From Methylobacterium sp. (GTDB lineage: Bacteria; Pseudomonadota; Alphaproteobacteria; Rhizobiales; Beijerinckiaceae): 34,655 bases of DNA. How positions within the stretch are numbered: the first letter of the stretch is position 1; each line of letters starts with the position of its first letter. Location of the stretch: contig PNLY01000059.1 in NCBI GenBank assembly GCA_013823325.1, positions 1 to 34,655 of the forward strand. The letters are read 5' to 3'. Positions 16,955 to 26,861 of the stretch are shown piece by piece. The position numbers and the translations under genes are program-made. Under the pieces are notes generated by a model, which did no database searches, was not told where the DNA came from, and worked only from the letters and a program-made list of their open reading frames with translations.

Positions 16955-16997
16955 GTCTAGCATAATCGTAACGAGAACGAAGTCGAGAGGAGGCGAC

Positions 16998-18221
16998 GTG
17001 GCGGCGACCCCTTCCCCCAGCCACCGAGTGTGGACCAATGCCCGGCTCGCGACCATGGTCGCCGATGCGGAGGCCCCCTATGGCGCGATCGAGGACGGCA
17101 TCGTCATCGCGCGCAATGGCCGCATCGTCTTCGCCGGCCCGAGCAGCGAGATCTCGAGCCTCGGCCAGGCCGAGGTGATCGACTGCGAAGGCCGCTGGAT
17201 CACCCCCGGGCTGATCGATTGCCACACCCATCTCGTCTATGGCGGCGATCGCGCCCATGAGTTCGAGCTGCGCCTGAAGGGCGCAAGCTATGAGGAGATC
17301 GCCCGCGCCGGCGGCGGCATCGTCTCATCAGTCAAGGCGACCCGCGCGGCGAGCGAGGACGAGCTCTTCGCCAGCGCCGACAAGCGCCTCGCCGCGTTGA
17401 TCGCCGAGGGCGTCACCACCGTCGAGATCAAGTCGGGCTACGGGCTCGACATCGACAGCGAGGTGAAGGTGCTCGCCGTCGCCCGCCGGCTCGGACGCGA
17501 ACGCCCGGTCGGCGTGCAGACCAGCTTCCTCGGCGCCCATGCCGTTCCGGCCGAGTTCAAGGGCCGGCAGAGCGACTATGTCGACCTCGTCTGCGGCCCG
17601 ATGCTCGATGCCGTCGCCGAGCAGAACCTCGCCGACGCCGTCGACGTCTTCTGCGAGGGCATCGCCTTCTCGCCCGATGAGACCGCCCGGGTCTTCATGG
17701 CAGCCAAGGCGAAGGGCCTGCCGGTCAAGATCCATGCCGAGCAGCTCTCCAATCTCGGCGGCGCGGCGCTGGCGGCCGGTTTCGGCGCGCTCTCGGCCGA
17801 CCATCTCGAACATCTCGACGAGGCTGGCGTGATCGCCATGGCCAAGGCCGGCACCGTCGCGGTCGTCCTGCCGGGCGCCTTCTATTTCTTGCGCGAGACC
17901 GTGAAGCCGCCGATCGACTTGCTGCGCCAGCATGGTGTGCCGATCGCGCTCGCCACCGACGCCAATCCCGGCACCTCGCCGCTGACCTCGCCGCTTCTGA
18001 CCATGAACATGGGCTGCACCCTGTTCCGACTGACGCCGGAGGAGGCGCTGGCCGGCATGACCCGCAACGCCGCGCTGGCCCTCGGCCTTCAGGACGAGAT
18101 CGGGACACTTGAGGCCGGCAAGGCCTGTGATCTCGCCATCTGGGAGATCGAGCGCCCGGCCGAGCTCGCCTACCGCATCGGCTTCAACCCGCTTCACACC
18201 CGCATTCGGAACGGACAATGA
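16998..18221 (+). CDS. hutI: Imidazolonepropionase HutI
   Basis: 407 residues from GTG at 16998, which follows GGAGG by 4 bases; this length is normal for HutI. It is an amidohydrolase with metal ligands in [16 protein letters not shown] (His76, His78), [26 protein letters not shown] and [10 protein letters not shown]. It hydrolyses 4-imidazolone-5-propionate to N-formimidoyl-L-glutamate, the third step. The frame is open upstream, but that would run through the operators, so those starts are rejected. It is the first gene of the rightward hut operon; its stop overlaps the hutH ATG by four bases. Confidence 0.96.
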   Translation: MAATPSPSHRVWTNARLATMVADAEAPYGAIEDGIVIARNGRIVFAGPSSEISSLGQAEVIDCEGRWITPGLIDCHTHLVYGGDRAHEFELRLKGASYEEIARAGGGIVSSVKATRAASEDELFASADKRLAALIAEGVTTVEIKSGYGLDIDSEVKVLAVARRLGRERPVGVQTSFLGAHAVPAEFKGRQSDYVDLVCGPMLDAVAEQNLADAVDVFCEGIAFSPDETARVFMAAKAKGLPVKIHAEQLSNLGGAALAAGFGALSADHLEHLDEAGVIAMAKAGTVAVVLPGAFYFLRETVKPPIDLLRQHGVPIALATDANPGTSPLTSPLLTMNMGCTLFRLTPEEALAGMTRNAALALGLQDEIGTLEAGKACDLAIWEIERPAELAYRIGFNPLHTRIRNGQ

Positions 18222-19744
18222 CCACGCTCTCGCTCACCCCCGGCAAGGCCCGCCTCGCCGACTGGCGCCATGTCATCGACGGCGCCACCGTCGCCCTGAC
18301 CGACACCGGCGCGATCGCCGGCGCGCAGGCGATCGTCGACGACATCGTCGCCGCCGGCACCGTGACCTATGGCGTCAACACCGGCTTCGGCAAGCTCGCC
18401 AGCGTGCGCATCGCCGACAGCGATCTCGCCACGCTGCAGCGCAATCTCATCCTGTCGCATGCGGTCGGCACCGGCCCTGCCTTGCCGGACGAAGTCGTCG
18501 CGCTGATCCTCGCCATGAAGGCGGCGAGCCTGGCGCGCGGCGCCTCGGGCGTCCGCCCCGTCGTGGTCGAGGCACTTGTCGGCGCGCTGAAAGCCGGCGC
18601 GCTGCCGGTGGTGCCGGCCAAGGGCTCGGTCGGCGCCTCCGGCGACCTCGCCCCGCTGGCGCATCTGACCGCTGCGTTGATGGGGGTCGGCGAAATCCGC
18701 CTCAAGGGCGAAGTCATGCCGGCCGCCGAAGCGCTGAAGCGCATCGGCCAGGCGCCGCTCGCGCTCGGCGCCAAGGAAGGTCTGGCGCTGATCAACGGCA
18801 CGCAGGTCTCGGCCTCGCTGGCGCTCGCCGGCCTCGCCAGCGTCGCCCGCGTCTTCGATGCGGCGCTGATCGCCGGCGCGCTCTCGGTTGATGCGCTGAA
18901 GGGCTCCGACACGCCGTTCGACCCGCGCATCCAGACGCTGCGCGGCCAGCCCGGCCAGATCAAGGTCGCGGCCCTGCTGCTGGAGCTGATCGCCAAGAGC
19001 GAGATCCGCGAGAGCCACCGCTTCGGCGACAGCAAGGTGCAGGACCCCTATTCGCTGCGCTGCCAGCCGCAGGTGATGGGCGCGGTGCGCGATCTCCTCG
19101 GCAATGCCGCGGCGACGCTCGCGATCGAGGCCAATGCCGTTACCGACAACCCGCTGGTGCTCGGCCCCGGCGAGATCGTCTCGGGCGGCAATTTCCACGC
19201 CGAGCCGGTCGCCTTCGCGGCCGACATGCTGGCGATGGCGGTCTGCGAGATCGGCAACCTCGCCGAGCGCCGGATCGCACTACTGGTCGATCCGGTGATG
19301 AGCGGCCTGCCGCCCTTCCTCGCTCGCGATGCCGGCCTCAATTCCGGCTTCATGATCGCGCAGGTGACCGCGGCTGCTCTGGCCTCGGAGAACAAGCAGC
19401 GCGCCTATCCGGCGTCGGTCGACACCATCCCGACCTCGGCCAACCAGGAAGACCATGTCTCGATGGCGACGCATGGCGCCTTCCGCCTGATCGAAATGGC
19501 GAAGAACGCGGCGAGCATCATCGCGGTCGAACTGATGGCCGCGGCCGAGGCGATCGAGCATCACCGCCCGCTGAAGACTTCGCCGCGGCTCGAGCCGGTG
19601 CTGGCGCTGATCCGCGAAAGAATCGCGCCACTGACCGAGGACCGCTATCTCGCCCCCGACCTCGCCGCGGCGACGGAGCTCGTGCTCTCGGGCGCGCTCG
19701 GCAAGGCGGCAGGCGTCGACAGCTTCGCGGAGCTCTCCGCATGA
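18218..19744 (+). CDS. hutH: Histidine ammonia-lyase HutH
   Basis: 508 residues. The Ala140-Ser-Gly142 triad in [15 protein letters not shown] forms the MIO electrophile. Other signatures are [48 protein letters not shown] and NQEDHVSMA. It removes ammonia from L-histidine to give urocanate, the committed first step and the source of the HutC inducer. It overlaps hutI by ATGA at its start and hutG by ATGA at its end, so expression of the four enzymes is coupled. Confidence 0.97.
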   Translation: MTTLSLTPGKARLADWRHVIDGATVALTDTGAIAGAQAIVDDIVAAGTVTYGVNTGFGKLASVRIADSDLATLQRNLILSHAVGTGPALPDEVVALILAMKAASLARGASGVRPVVVEALVGALKAGALPVVPAKGSVGASGDLAPLAHLTAALMGVGEIRLKGEVMPAAEALKRIGQAPLALGAKEGLALINGTQVSASLALAGLASVARVFDAALIAGALSVDALKGSDTPFDPRIQTLRGQPGQIKVAALLLELIAKSEIRESHRFGDSKVQDPYSLRCQPQVMGAVRDLLGNAAATLAIEANAVTDNPLVLGPGEIVSGGNFHAEPVAFAADMLAMAVCEIGNLAERRIALLVDPVMSGLPPFLARDAGLNSGFMIAQVTAAALASENKQRAYPASVDTIPTSANQEDHVSMATHGAFRLIEMAKNAASIIAVELMAAAEAIEHHRPLKTSPRLEPVLALIRERIAPLTEDRYLAPDLAAATELVLSGALGKAAGVDSFAELSA

Positions 19745-20550
19745 GCGCCGGCATCGTCTCCATCACGCGCGGCTCCTCGCCGCTGGTCTTGTCGATGCCG
19801 CATCCCGGCACCGGCCTGCCGGCCGAGGTCGCGGCGCAGCTCAATGCGCGCGGAAAGCTGGTCGAGGACACCGACTGGCATATGCGCCAGCTCTATGCCT
19901 TCGCCGAGCGCTTCCAGCCGACCATCGTCGAAGCGCAGCTCTCGCGCTTCGTCATCGACCTCAACCGCGACCCGGCCGGCGTCTCGCTCTATCCCGGCCA
20001 GGCGACGACCGAGCTGGTGCCGACCACCACCTTCGACGGCGCGCCGATCTGGCAGGCCGCGCCGGACGAGGCCGAGATCGCTCGCCGGCGCGAGGCTTAT
20101 TTCCAGCCCTATCACGATGCCCTCGCCGCCGAGATTGCGCATGCCAAGGCGCAGCACGGCTTCTGCCTGCTCTGGGACTGCCATTCAATCAAGTCGGTGA
20201 TCCCGCGCCTATTCCCGGGCACGTTGCCGACGCTGAACCTCGGCACCAATTCGGGCGCCAGCGCCGCGCCCACCATCGAAGCCGCCGCGACCGCTGCGAT
20301 GGCCGGGGGTGCCTTCACCAATGTCGTCAATGGCCGCTTCAAGGGCGGCTGGATCACCCGGCACTACGGCCAGCCGGCCGAACACGTCCACGCGCTCCAG
20401 ATGGAGATCGCGCTCTCCGCCTATCTCGAAGACGAAGCCGCACCCTGGGCTTTCGCCCCGGGCAAGGCCGCCAGCCTGCAAGCTACCCTCTCCGCCATGA
20501 TCGAGGCCGCGCTCGCGGCCGCCACCCATATTGAACGGACGAAGTCATGA
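19741..20550 (+). CDS. hutG: N-formylglutamate deformylase HutG
   Basis: 269 residues of the N-formylglutamate amidohydrolase family. Conserved features are [48 protein letters not shown] and HALQMEIA. It cleaves N-formyl-L-glutamate into glutamate and formate, completing the pathway begun by HutF. It is not the arginase-type HutG (formimidoylglutamase) of other bacteria. It overlaps both hutH and hutU by four bases. Confidence 0.95.
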   Translation: MSAGIVSITRGSSPLVLSMPHPGTGLPAEVAAQLNARGKLVEDTDWHMRQLYAFAERFQPTIVEAQLSRFVIDLNRDPAGVSLYPGQATTELVPTTTFDGAPIWQAAPDEAEIARRREAYFQPYHDALAAEIAHAKAQHGFCLLWDCHSIKSVIPRLFPGTLPTLNLGTNSGASAAPTIEAAATAAMAGGAFTNVVNGRFKGGWITRHYGQPAEHVHALQMEIALSAYLEDEAAPWAFAPGKAASLQATLSAMIEAALAAATHIERTKS

Positions 20551-22214
20551 CCCGCCTGGACAATACCCGCGTCATCCGCCCCGCCACCGGCACCGAGCTC
20601 AGCGCCAAGAGCTGGCTGACCGAGGCGCCGCTGCGCATGCTGATGAACAACCTGCATCCGGACGTCGCCGAGAACCCGCAGGAGCTGGTGGTCTATGGCG
20701 GCATCGGTCGGGCCGCCCGCTCCTGGGAGGATTTCGACCGCATCGTCTCGGCCTTGCGTCAGCTCGAGGCCGACGAGACTCTGCTGGTCCAGTCCGGCAA
20801 GCCGGTCGGCGTGTTCCGCACGCACAAGGATGCGCCGCGCGTCCTGATCGCCAATTCCAACCTCGTGCCGCATTGGGCGACCTGGGACCATTTCAACGAG
20901 CTCGATAAGAAGGGGCTCGCCATGTACGGCCAGATGACGGCCGGCTCCTGGATCTATATCGGCACGCAAGGCATCGTGCAGGGCACCTACGAGACCTTCG
21001 TAGAGGCCGGGCGCCAGCACTATGGCGGCAATCTCAAGGGCAAATGGGTGCTGACAGGCGGCCTCGGCGGCATGGGCGGCGCCCAGCCCCTCGCCGCGGT
21101 GATGGCCGGCGCCTCCTGCCTCGCGGTCGAGTGCAACCCGGACTCGATCGATTTCCGCCTGCGCACCCGCTATCTCGACGAGAAGGCCGAGACGCTCGAC
21201 GAAGCCCTGGCGATGATCGAGCGCTGGACCAAGAATGGCGAGGCCAAGTCGGTCGGCCTGCTCGGCAACTGCGCCGAGATCCTGCCCGAGATGGTCCGCC
21301 GCGGCATCCGGCCGGACATGGTCACCGACCAGACCTCGGCCCATGACCCGATCAACGGCTACCTGCCGAAGGGCTGGACCATGGGCCAGTGGAAGCAGGC
21401 GCGCGAGGCCAATCCGAAATCCGTCGAGAAGGCGGCGCGCGCCTCGATGCGCGAGCATGTCGAGGCGATGATCGCCTTCCAGGACATGGGCATCCCGACC
21501 TTCGACTACGGGAACAACATCCGCCAGGTCGCCAAGGATGAGGGGCTGGAAAACGCCTTCGCCTTCCCGGGCTTCGTGCCGGCCTATATCCGCCCGCTGT
21601 TCTGCCGCGGCATCGGCCCGTTCCGCTGGGCCGCCCTCTCCGGCGATCCGGAGGACATCTACAAGACCGATGCCAAGGTGAAGGAGCTGCTGCCCGACAA
21701 TAAGCACCTGCACAACTGGCTCGACATGGCGCGCGAGCGCATCTCGTTCCAGGGCGTACCGGCGCGCATCTGCTGGGTCGGCCTCGGCGACCGCCACCGG
21801 CTCGGCCTCGCCTTCAACGAGATGGTCAGGACCGGCGAGCTCAAGGCGCCGGTCGTGATCGGCCGCGATCACCTCGACTCTGGCTCGGTCGCCTCGCCGA
21901 ACCGCGAGACGGAAGCGATGAAGGACGGTTCGGACGCGGTCTCCGACTGGCCGCTGCTCAACGCCCTGCTCAACACGGCGTCCGGCGCGACCTGGGTCTC
22001 GCTGCATCATGGCGGCGGCGTCGGCATGGGCTTCTCGCAGCATTCGGGCGTCGTGATCTGTGCCGACGGTACGGATGACGCCGCCGCCCGCCTATCGCGC
22101 GTGCTCTGGAACGACCCCGCCACCGGCGTGATGCGCCATGCCGATGCCGGCTACGACATCGCGCTCGACTGCGCCCGGGAGAAGGGGCTGAACCTGCCCG
22201 GCATCCTGGGCTGA
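20547..22214 (+). CDS. hutU: Urocanate hydratase HutU
   Basis: 555 residues. The NAD-binding glycine-rich stretch [11 protein letters not shown] is at 171-181. [53 protein letters not shown] and the C-terminal [15 protein letters not shown] are all family hallmarks. It hydrates urocanate to imidazolonepropionate using tightly bound NAD as electrophile, the second step. It is the last of four overlapping hut enzyme genes; a palindromic repeat element separates it from hutD. Confidence 0.97.
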   Translation: MTRLDNTRVIRPATGTELSAKSWLTEAPLRMLMNNLHPDVAENPQELVVYGGIGRAARSWEDFDRIVSALRQLEADETLLVQSGKPVGVFRTHKDAPRVLIANSNLVPHWATWDHFNELDKKGLAMYGQMTAGSWIYIGTQGIVQGTYETFVEAGRQHYGGNLKGKWVLTGGLGGMGGAQPLAAVMAGASCLAVECNPDSIDFRLRTRYLDEKAETLDEALAMIERWTKNGEAKSVGLLGNCAEILPEMVRRGIRPDMVTDQTSAHDPINGYLPKGWTMGQWKQAREANPKSVEKAARASMREHVEAMIAFQDMGIPTFDYGNNIRQVAKDEGLENAFAFPGFVPAYIRPLFCRGIGPFRWAALSGDPEDIYKTDAKVKELLPDNKHLHNWLDMARERISFQGVPARICWVGLGDRHRLGLAFNEMVRTGELKAPVVIGRDHLDSGSVASPNRETEAMKDGSDAVSDWPLLNALLNTASGATWVSLHHGGGVGMGFSQHSGVVICADGTDDAAARLSRVLWNDPATGVMRHADAGYDIALDCAREKGLNLPGILG

Positions 22215-22221
22215 GCCATCG

Positions 22222-22343
22222 TGTCATTCCGGGGCTCCGCGCAGCGGAGAACCCGGAACCCATGACTGGGCGAGCGTTGCCCAGACCCGGCGTCGCACCC
22301 GTCGTGGGTTCCGGGTTCGCCCTTCGGGCGCCCCGGAATGACA
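22222..22343. repeat. Palindromic intergenic repeat element (122 bases) between hutU and hutD
   Basis: The outer arms TGTCATTCCGGGGC / GCCCCGGAATGACA are perfect inverted copies. A second inner pair GAACCCGGAACCCA / TGGGTTCCGGGTTC is also perfect, and each outer arm carries a small hairpin (TCCGC-GCAG-CGGA type and CGCCC-TTC-GGGCG). This architecture is typical of dispersed palindromic repeats in Hyphomicrobiales. The transcript could fold into a long cruciform between hutU and hutD. Confidence 0.8.
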
Positions 22344-22373
22344 AATGTTGAGCGCGAATACGAAGGACCCCTC

Positions 22374-22952
22374 ATGCGCATCATCCGCGCCGCCGACTGC
22401 CTGGTCATGCCGTGGAAGAACGGCGGCGGGACGACGACCGAGATCGCGGTGGCGCCCGAAGGCGCCTCGCTGAATGATTTCGACTGGCGCATCAGCATGG
22501 CCCATGTCGGCCAGGACGGGCCGTTCTCGTCCTTTCCCGGCATCGACCGGACATTGTCGGTGCTGACCGGGGCCGGCATCACGCTGGCTTTCGGCGACGG
22601 CGAGCGCGTCAGGCTCGATCGCAGCAGCGCGCCCTACCCTTTTGCCGCCGACCGGGCGGTCGATGGACAATTGATCGCTGGGCCGATCGACGATCTCAAC
22701 GTGATGAGCCGGCGCGGCCGCTGGCGGCATCGGGTCGAACGTTTGTCTGGCGCCGGCTCGCTCACCGCGAACGAAGGCCTGCTGGTGCTGGTCGCCCGCA
22801 AAGGCGACTGGCAGGTGAACGGGGCGACGCTTGCCGGCGGTGACAGCGCGGTTCTCGATGCACTGGGGCGCGTCGAGCTTTCCGTGAGCAGCGATGTTGC
22901 GGAACTCTACGCGGTTTGGCTGACGATGGAGCCGCGGGGAACCCTCTCCTGA
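22374..22952 (+). CDS. hutD: HutD family protein
   Basis: 192 residues from the ATG at 22374 (MRIIRAADCLVMPWKNGGG), which has GAAGGA upstream; an in-frame ATG 12 codons earlier lies at the edge of the repeat and is less likely. Family blocks are MPWKNGGGTTTEIAV, FDWRISMAHVGQDGPFS, FPGIDRTLSVLTG, and DLNVMSRRGRW. HutD is a cupin-like protein found in hut operons; in Pseudomonas it is reported to limit hut activity, and its chemistry is unknown. Its last codons and stop (Thr-Leu-Ser-TGA) lie inside the left arm of an intergenic repeat, so the C-terminus has been set by the repeat. Confidence 0.9.
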   Translation: MRIIRAADCLVMPWKNGGGTTTEIAVAPEGASLNDFDWRISMAHVGQDGPFSSFPGIDRTLSVLTGAGITLAFGDGERVRLDRSSAPYPFAADRAVDGQLIAGPIDDLNVMSRRGRWRHRVERLSGAGSLTANEGLLVLVARKGDWQVNGATLAGGDSAVLDALGRVELSVSSDVAELYAVWLTMEPRGTLS

Positions 22953-23080
22953 AAGGAGAGGGCAGGGTGAGGTGTTCGGAAGGGATATCGCGAGCCTCAA
23001 CCCATCCGCGCAGTCAGCATTCGCGGCGCTGGTCCCAGGGCCTACACCTCACCCCTACCCCTCTCCTTACAGGAGAGGGG
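22942..23080. repeat. Paired inverted repeat element overlapping the hutD stop
   Basis: A hairpin CCCTCTCCT-gaa-AGGAGAGGG followed by CAGGGTGAGGTG (22942-22974) is mirrored by CACCTCACCC and CCCCTCTCCT-tac-AGGAGAGGGG (23045-23080), with about 70 bases between. Each half is a hairpin and the halves also pair with each other. It lies between the convergent hutD and citrate synthase genes and probably also acts as terminator for both. Confidence 0.75.
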
Positions 23081-23096
23081 ATCCCGCGCGTGTCCT

Positions 23097-24173
23097 TCAA
23101 GCCGCCTGCCGCGGCTGCGGGCCGACATAGACCGATTGCGGCCGGATGAGCCGACCGGTCTCGATCTGTTCGCGGGCGTGGGCGAGCCAGCCGGTGGTGC
23201 GGCCGAGCGCGAAGACGCAGGTGAAGGCCTCCGGCGGGAAGCCGAGCGCCTCCAGCAGCAGCGCCGTATAGAACTCGACATTGGTTTCGAGCGAGCGGCC
23301 GGGCTTGCGCTCGCGCAAAATGGCGAGCGCCGCCTGCTCGACCGCCTCGGCATGGCGCAAGCGCCCGGCATCGGCGCCGAGCTTGGCGATCGCCTGCTTC
23401 AGCGCATCGGCGCGCGGATCGCGGACGCGATAGATGCGGTGGCCGAAGCCCATCAGCCGTTCGCCGCGATCGAGCGCGCCCTCCAGCCAGGCACGGGCAT
23501 TGGCCGGCTCGCCGATCGCATCGAGCATCTCGATCACCGGCCCCGGCGCACCACCATGCAGCGGCCCTTTCAGTGCGCTGATCCCGGCGAGCACAGCCGA
23601 GACCAGCCCGGCCCGGGTCGAGGCGACGACGCGCGCGGCGAAAGTCGAGGCGTTGAGGCCGTGATCGGCGACGGTGACGAGATAGGTGTCGAGCGCCGCG
23701 GCCTGGGCCGGCGTCGGCACCTCGCCGCGCAGCATGCGCAGCGTGTCGGCCGCTTGTGACAGCGCCGGATCAGGGGCGATCGGGGCAAGGCCACGCTGGT
23801 TGCGGACGGCCGCAGCAGTGAAGACGGCCGGCGCGGCGAGCAGCTTCAGTGCGGTGTCCGCACCCTCGCCGTCGGCGATCTGCGCGGTCCAGGCGCGGAT
23901 CGCCTCGACCGGCCCGAGATCGGCCGAGAGCGCGGTGCGCTCGACGATGCCGAAGAGCTCGGCGCGGGCCTCGCCGAGGGCTGCCGGGAACTCGCGCCCC
24001 TGCGGCAGGCCCGGCAGCAAGCCGTCGAACATCAGCGCCGCCATCTCCTCGAAGCTGGTGCAGCCGGCGAGCTCGGCAAGGCTATGGCCGCGGATCACCA
24101 GGCGGCCGGCCGCGCCGTCTACCTCAGAGAGCACGGTATGGGCGGCGACGACGTCATCGAGACCATCGGACAT
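23097..24173 (-). CDS. Citrate synthase family protein (no HTH)
   Basis: 358 residues from the ATG at 24173, preceded by GGAG; the longer in-frame start overlaps the divergent promoter. Signatures: VADHGLNASTFAARV (His171), KGPLHGGAP (His206), GFGHRIYRVRDPRA (His245) and ETNVEFYTALLLEALG. The catalytic Asp of citrate synthases (NVDFY) is Glu300 here; the same change occurs in some actinobacterial citrate synthases as far as I recall, so it need not abolish activity. It should condense an acyl-CoA with oxaloacetate (citrate or 2-methylcitrate). It is shorter than the TCA-cycle enzyme of Gram-negative bacteria (about 430 residues). It is divergent from a second paralogue with a DNA-binding domain. 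Confidence 0.88.
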   Translation of the reverse strand: MSDGLDDVVAAHTVLSEVDGAAGRLVIRGHSLAELAGCTSFEEMAALMFDGLLPGLPQGREFPAALGEARAELFGIVERTALSADLGPVEAIRAWTAQIADGEGADTALKLLAAPAVFTAAAVRNQRGLAPIAPDPALSQAADTLRMLRGEVPTPAQAAALDTYLVTVADHGLNASTFAARVVASTRAGLVSAVLAGISALKGPLHGGAPGPVIEMLDAIGEPANARAWLEGALDRGERLMGFGHRIYRVRDPRADALKQAIAKLGADAGRLRHAEAVEQAALAILRERKPGRSLETNVEFYTALLLEALGFPPEAFTCVFALGRTTGWLAHAREQIETGRLIRPQSVYVGPQPRQAA

Positions 24174-24270
24174 GACAGGAACTCCTCCAAAGCGTTCGTC
24201 TCGAAAATCGGCTCCCGCATTGCAACAATCAATCTTGAACAATATAATCAATATGTCTGGTGGAGGGGCG
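24174..24270. promoter_or_regulatory. AT-rich divergent promoter between the two citrate synthase genes
   Basis: The region is markedly AT-rich compared with its surroundings. It contains TTGAACAATATAATCAA (24235-24251), with TTGA/TCAA ends, and nearby ATTGCAACAATCAATC. This is a plausible operator for the HTH-bearing citrate synthase, but no consensus is known to me. Confidence 0.4.
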
Positions 24271-25428
24271 ATGCAGGACTGGCTGACGGCCCAGGAGGCG
24301 ATGGCGCGGCTCGGGCTGAAGCCGCAGACGCTCTACGCCTATGTCAGCCGCGGGCTGATCGAGGCGCGCGGCGACGGCGAGGATTCGCGCCGCAGCCTCT
24401 ACCGGGCCGAGGACGTCGCCCGACTGGAGCATCGCAAGGCGCGCGGTCGGCGCCCGGCGGCGATCGCCGAGGATGCGATCGCCTATGGCGAGCCGGTGCT
24501 CTCCTCCAGCATCACCACGATCGAGCGTGGCGGCCTCTGGTATCGCGGCCAGGATGCGACGCGCCTCGCCGAGAGCGCCAAGCTGGAGGATGTCGCGCGC
24601 CTGCTCTGGGATTGCGGCACGCAGCGCTTCCCGCCCTTGGCGACGATGGTGCCGGCAGGCGAGCCGCTGGCGCGCATCTTCGCGGTGATCGCAGCGCGGA
24701 CCGCGGCCGATCGGCCGATGGTGGGGCGGACCAAGAAGGCACTCTATCTCGAAGCAGCCGCCGTGCTCGACACGCTGGTCGACGCCATTGCCGGCGGACC
24801 GGGCCAAGGGCCGATCCATGCCCGGCTGGCCAGGGCGTGGGGTTGCGAAACAGAAGGCGCCGAGCCGATCCGGAGGGCGCTCGTCCTGCTCGCCGACCAT
24901 GAGCTCAACGCCTCGACCTTCGCGGCGCGCGTCACCGCCTCGACCGGCGCCTCGCCCGCCGCCTGCGCGCTGGCCGGGCTCGCGGCATTGTCAGGTCCCT
25001 TGCATGGCGGCGTGGCGCCGCGCGTGCTCACGCTGATGCGGGACATCGAACGCGATGGGCTGGAGACCGCGATCGCGGCAAGGCTGGAGGCCGGCGCCAA
25101 GCTGCCAGGCTTCGGCCATCCGCTCTACCCTGACGGCGATCCGCGGGCGCGGGCGCTGTTTGCGGCGTTCGAGCCGCCGGCCGCCTATGCGCAGGCCCAG
25201 GCCGCGATCGCGGCGTTGACGGGCGAAGAGCCGAACATCGACTTCGCGCTGTCGGCGCTGGCAGCGAAACTCGACCTGCCGGAGACGGCGCCGTTCCAGA
25301 TCTTCGCCGCAGCACGCTGCACCGGCTGGCTCGCCCATGCGCTGGAGCAGAACGAGACCGGCAGGTTGATCCGCCCACGCGCCCGCTATGTCGGGCGGAC
25401 GCCGATGGAGGCCGCCGGGCGGATGTAG
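24271..25428 (+). CDS. Citrate synthase family protein with N-terminal HTH DNA-binding domain
   Basis: 385 residues from the ATG at 24271 (GGAGG 4 bases upstream). Residues 1-55 form an excisionase/MerR-like helix-turn-helix (WLTAQEAMARLGLKPQTLYAYVSRGLI, SLYRAEDVARLEHRK). From about residue 75 a citrate synthase fold follows with LLADHELNASTFAARV (His210), GPLHGGVAP (His245), PGFGHPLYPDGDPRA (His282) and PNIDFALSAL (Asp324), so the catalytic set is intact. RLIRPRARYVG near the end is the usual C-terminal signature. It is divergent from the other citrate synthase gene and convergent with the methyltransferase gene. It may be an enzyme, an acyl-CoA-sensing regulator, or both. Confidence 0.9.
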   Translation: MQDWLTAQEAMARLGLKPQTLYAYVSRGLIEARGDGEDSRRSLYRAEDVARLEHRKARGRRPAAIAEDAIAYGEPVLSSSITTIERGGLWYRGQDATRLAESAKLEDVARLLWDCGTQRFPPLATMVPAGEPLARIFAVIAARTAADRPMVGRTKKALYLEAAAVLDTLVDAIAGGPGQGPIHARLARAWGCETEGAEPIRRALVLLADHELNASTFAARVTASTGASPAACALAGLAALSGPLHGGVAPRVLTLMRDIERDGLETAIAARLEAGAKLPGFGHPLYPDGDPRARALFAAFEPPAAYAQAQAAIAALTGEEPNIDFALSALAAKLDLPETAPFQIFAAARCTGWLAHALEQNETGRLIRPRARYVGRTPMEAAGRM

Positions 25429-25458
25429 CCGCATCCAGCCAACCGGCCCGTCATGCGC

Positions 25459-26691
25459 TTACTCAGCAGCCTGCAACGCGGCGGGAGCCGCCGGCGCCCT
25501 GCCCTTGTCGCTCATGTAATCGCGGGTCATCGGCAGCGTGTCGAGCCGCTTGGCGAGCTGGAGCTGGAAGACGACGAGGCCGTCATGGCGGAAGCTCGCC
25601 TCGGATGCGGCAAGATAGAACTCCCACATCCGGGCGAAGCGCTCGTCATACATCGCGACCGCCTCCTGGCGATGGGCGAGGAAGCGCTCGCGCCAGGCCT
25701 TCAGCGTCTCGGCATAGTGCAGGCGCAGCACCTCGACATCGGTGACGATCAGCCCCTCCTTCTCCACCGCCGCGGTAACCTCCGACAGCGCCGGGATATA
25801 ACCGCCAGGGAAGATGTATTTGGCGATGAAGGGATTGGTCGCGCCGGGCGGCGTGCTGCGGCCGATCGTATGGATCAGGGCGACGCCGTCATCCTCGAGC
25901 AGCTCCCTGATCTTGCGGAAGTAGTCGCGATAATAGCCGACGCCGACATGCTCGAACATGCCGACCGAGACGATCCGGTCGAAACACTCGGTCACGGCGC
26001 GATAATCCTGCAGGCGGAACTCGACCGGAAGCCCCGATTCCTCAGCCCGCTTGCTCGCAGCGGCGAGCTGTTCCTCGGAGAGGGTGATGCCGGTGACCTT
26101 CGCCCCGGTTTCCTTCGCGATCGATAAGCCGAGCCCGCCCCAGCCGGAGCCGATATCGAGCACGCGCTGGCCCGGCTTCAGCGCCAGCTTCGCCGCAATG
26201 CGGCGCTTCTTGGCGGCCTGCGCTTCTTCGAGCGTCGCACCCGGATGCTCGAAGAAGGCGCAGGAATATTGCCGGTCGGCATCGAGGAAGAGGCGGAAGA
26301 ACTCGCTCTTCAGGTCGTAGTGGTGGTGGACGTTGCTCTTGGCCCAGGCCGGGGTGTTGTGCTGCTTCAAACGCCGCACCGCGGTGCGCAGGCGGCCCAG
26401 TGTCCCGGCCCAGGCCGAGGGCGGCTGGCGAGACAGTCCGCAGACCAGGGTCTCCAGCAATTGGTAGATCGTGCCGCGCTCGACGATGACGCGGCCATCC
26501 ATCACGGCCTCGCCAAGCGCGAGCTCGGGATCAAGGGCCAATCTGAACTCGGTTTCGCGGTCGGCGATACGCAACTTGACGGCCGGCACGGCACCTTGCC
26601 CGGCCGAATAGAGCGATCCATCGGCGAATACGACGTCAATCCTGGGTTCCCGGACCAACCGGGACAACATCTTCGCAATCAGCGCCCGCAT
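25459..26691 (-). CDS. Cyclopropane-fatty-acyl-phospholipid synthase family methyltransferase
   Basis: 410 residues from the ATG at 26691 (MRALIAKMLSRLV), with GAGG 7 bases upstream; an in-frame start 16 codons earlier lacks this. The N-terminal part matches the CFA-synthase leader domain. The SAM-binding core has HHYDLKSEFFRLFLD (residues 123-137), QYSCAFFEHPGATLEEAQ, VLDIGSGWGGLGLSIAKE (177-194) and DRIVSVGMFEHVG. These enzymes transfer a methylene or methyl group from SAM to unsaturated acyl chains of membrane phospholipids. It is transcribed alone, with about 170 bases to the TRAP permease gene upstream and a tight convergent end with the citrate synthase gene. Confidence 0.88.
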   Translation of the reverse strand: MRALIAKMLSRLVREPRIDVVFADGSLYSAGQGAVPAVKLRIADRETEFRLALDPELALGEAVMDGRVIVERGTIYQLLETLVCGLSRQPPSAWAGTLGRLRTAVRRLKQHNTPAWAKSNVHHHYDLKSEFFRLFLDADRQYSCAFFEHPGATLEEAQAAKKRRIAAKLALKPGQRVLDIGSGWGGLGLSIAKETGAKVTGITLSEEQLAAASKRAEESGLPVEFRLQDYRAVTECFDRIVSVGMFEHVGVGYYRDYFRKIRELLEDDGVALIHTIGRSTPPGATNPFIAKYIFPGGYIPALSEVTAAVEKEGLIVTDVEVLRLHYAETLKAWRERFLAHRQEAVAMYDERFARMWEFYLAASEASFRHDGLVVFQLQLAKRLDTLPMTRDYMSDKGRAPAAPAALQAAE

Positions 26692-26796
26692 GGCTCCACC
26701 TCGCGGCAGTGCCCCTTCGCCACCAAAGATGGCGATCACTCGCGGCAGCGTAACAGAGGGTTCGGTGCAAGGCCGATCCCCGTCGGCTGCATGCAG

Positions 26797-26814
26797 CTGT
26801 CAGCCTCCTGACAG
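26797..26814 (-). terminator. Inverted repeat downstream of the TRAP operon
   Basis: CTGTCAG and CTGACAG form a perfect 7-base stem around four bases, about 50 bases after the TRAP large-permease stop. There is no T tract, so this is a possible Rho-type or weak terminator; an operator for the methyltransferase gene is the alternative. Nothing else was seen in 26692-26861. Confidence 0.35.
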
Positions 26815-26861
26815 GGAAATGGGGGCGGCCAGCCGATCTCGCCAGTCCGCCCCGCAAAGCT

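Noticed and set aside
19878..19885. GCATATGC inside hutG as a further HutC site
   Set aside because: Only 8 bases match, the flanking T/A bases are missing and it is within coding sequence for conserved residues (DTDWHMR).
20421..22043. 540-codon open frame on the minus strand
   Set aside because: It is the mirror of hutU and hutG, which are unambiguous on the plus strand.
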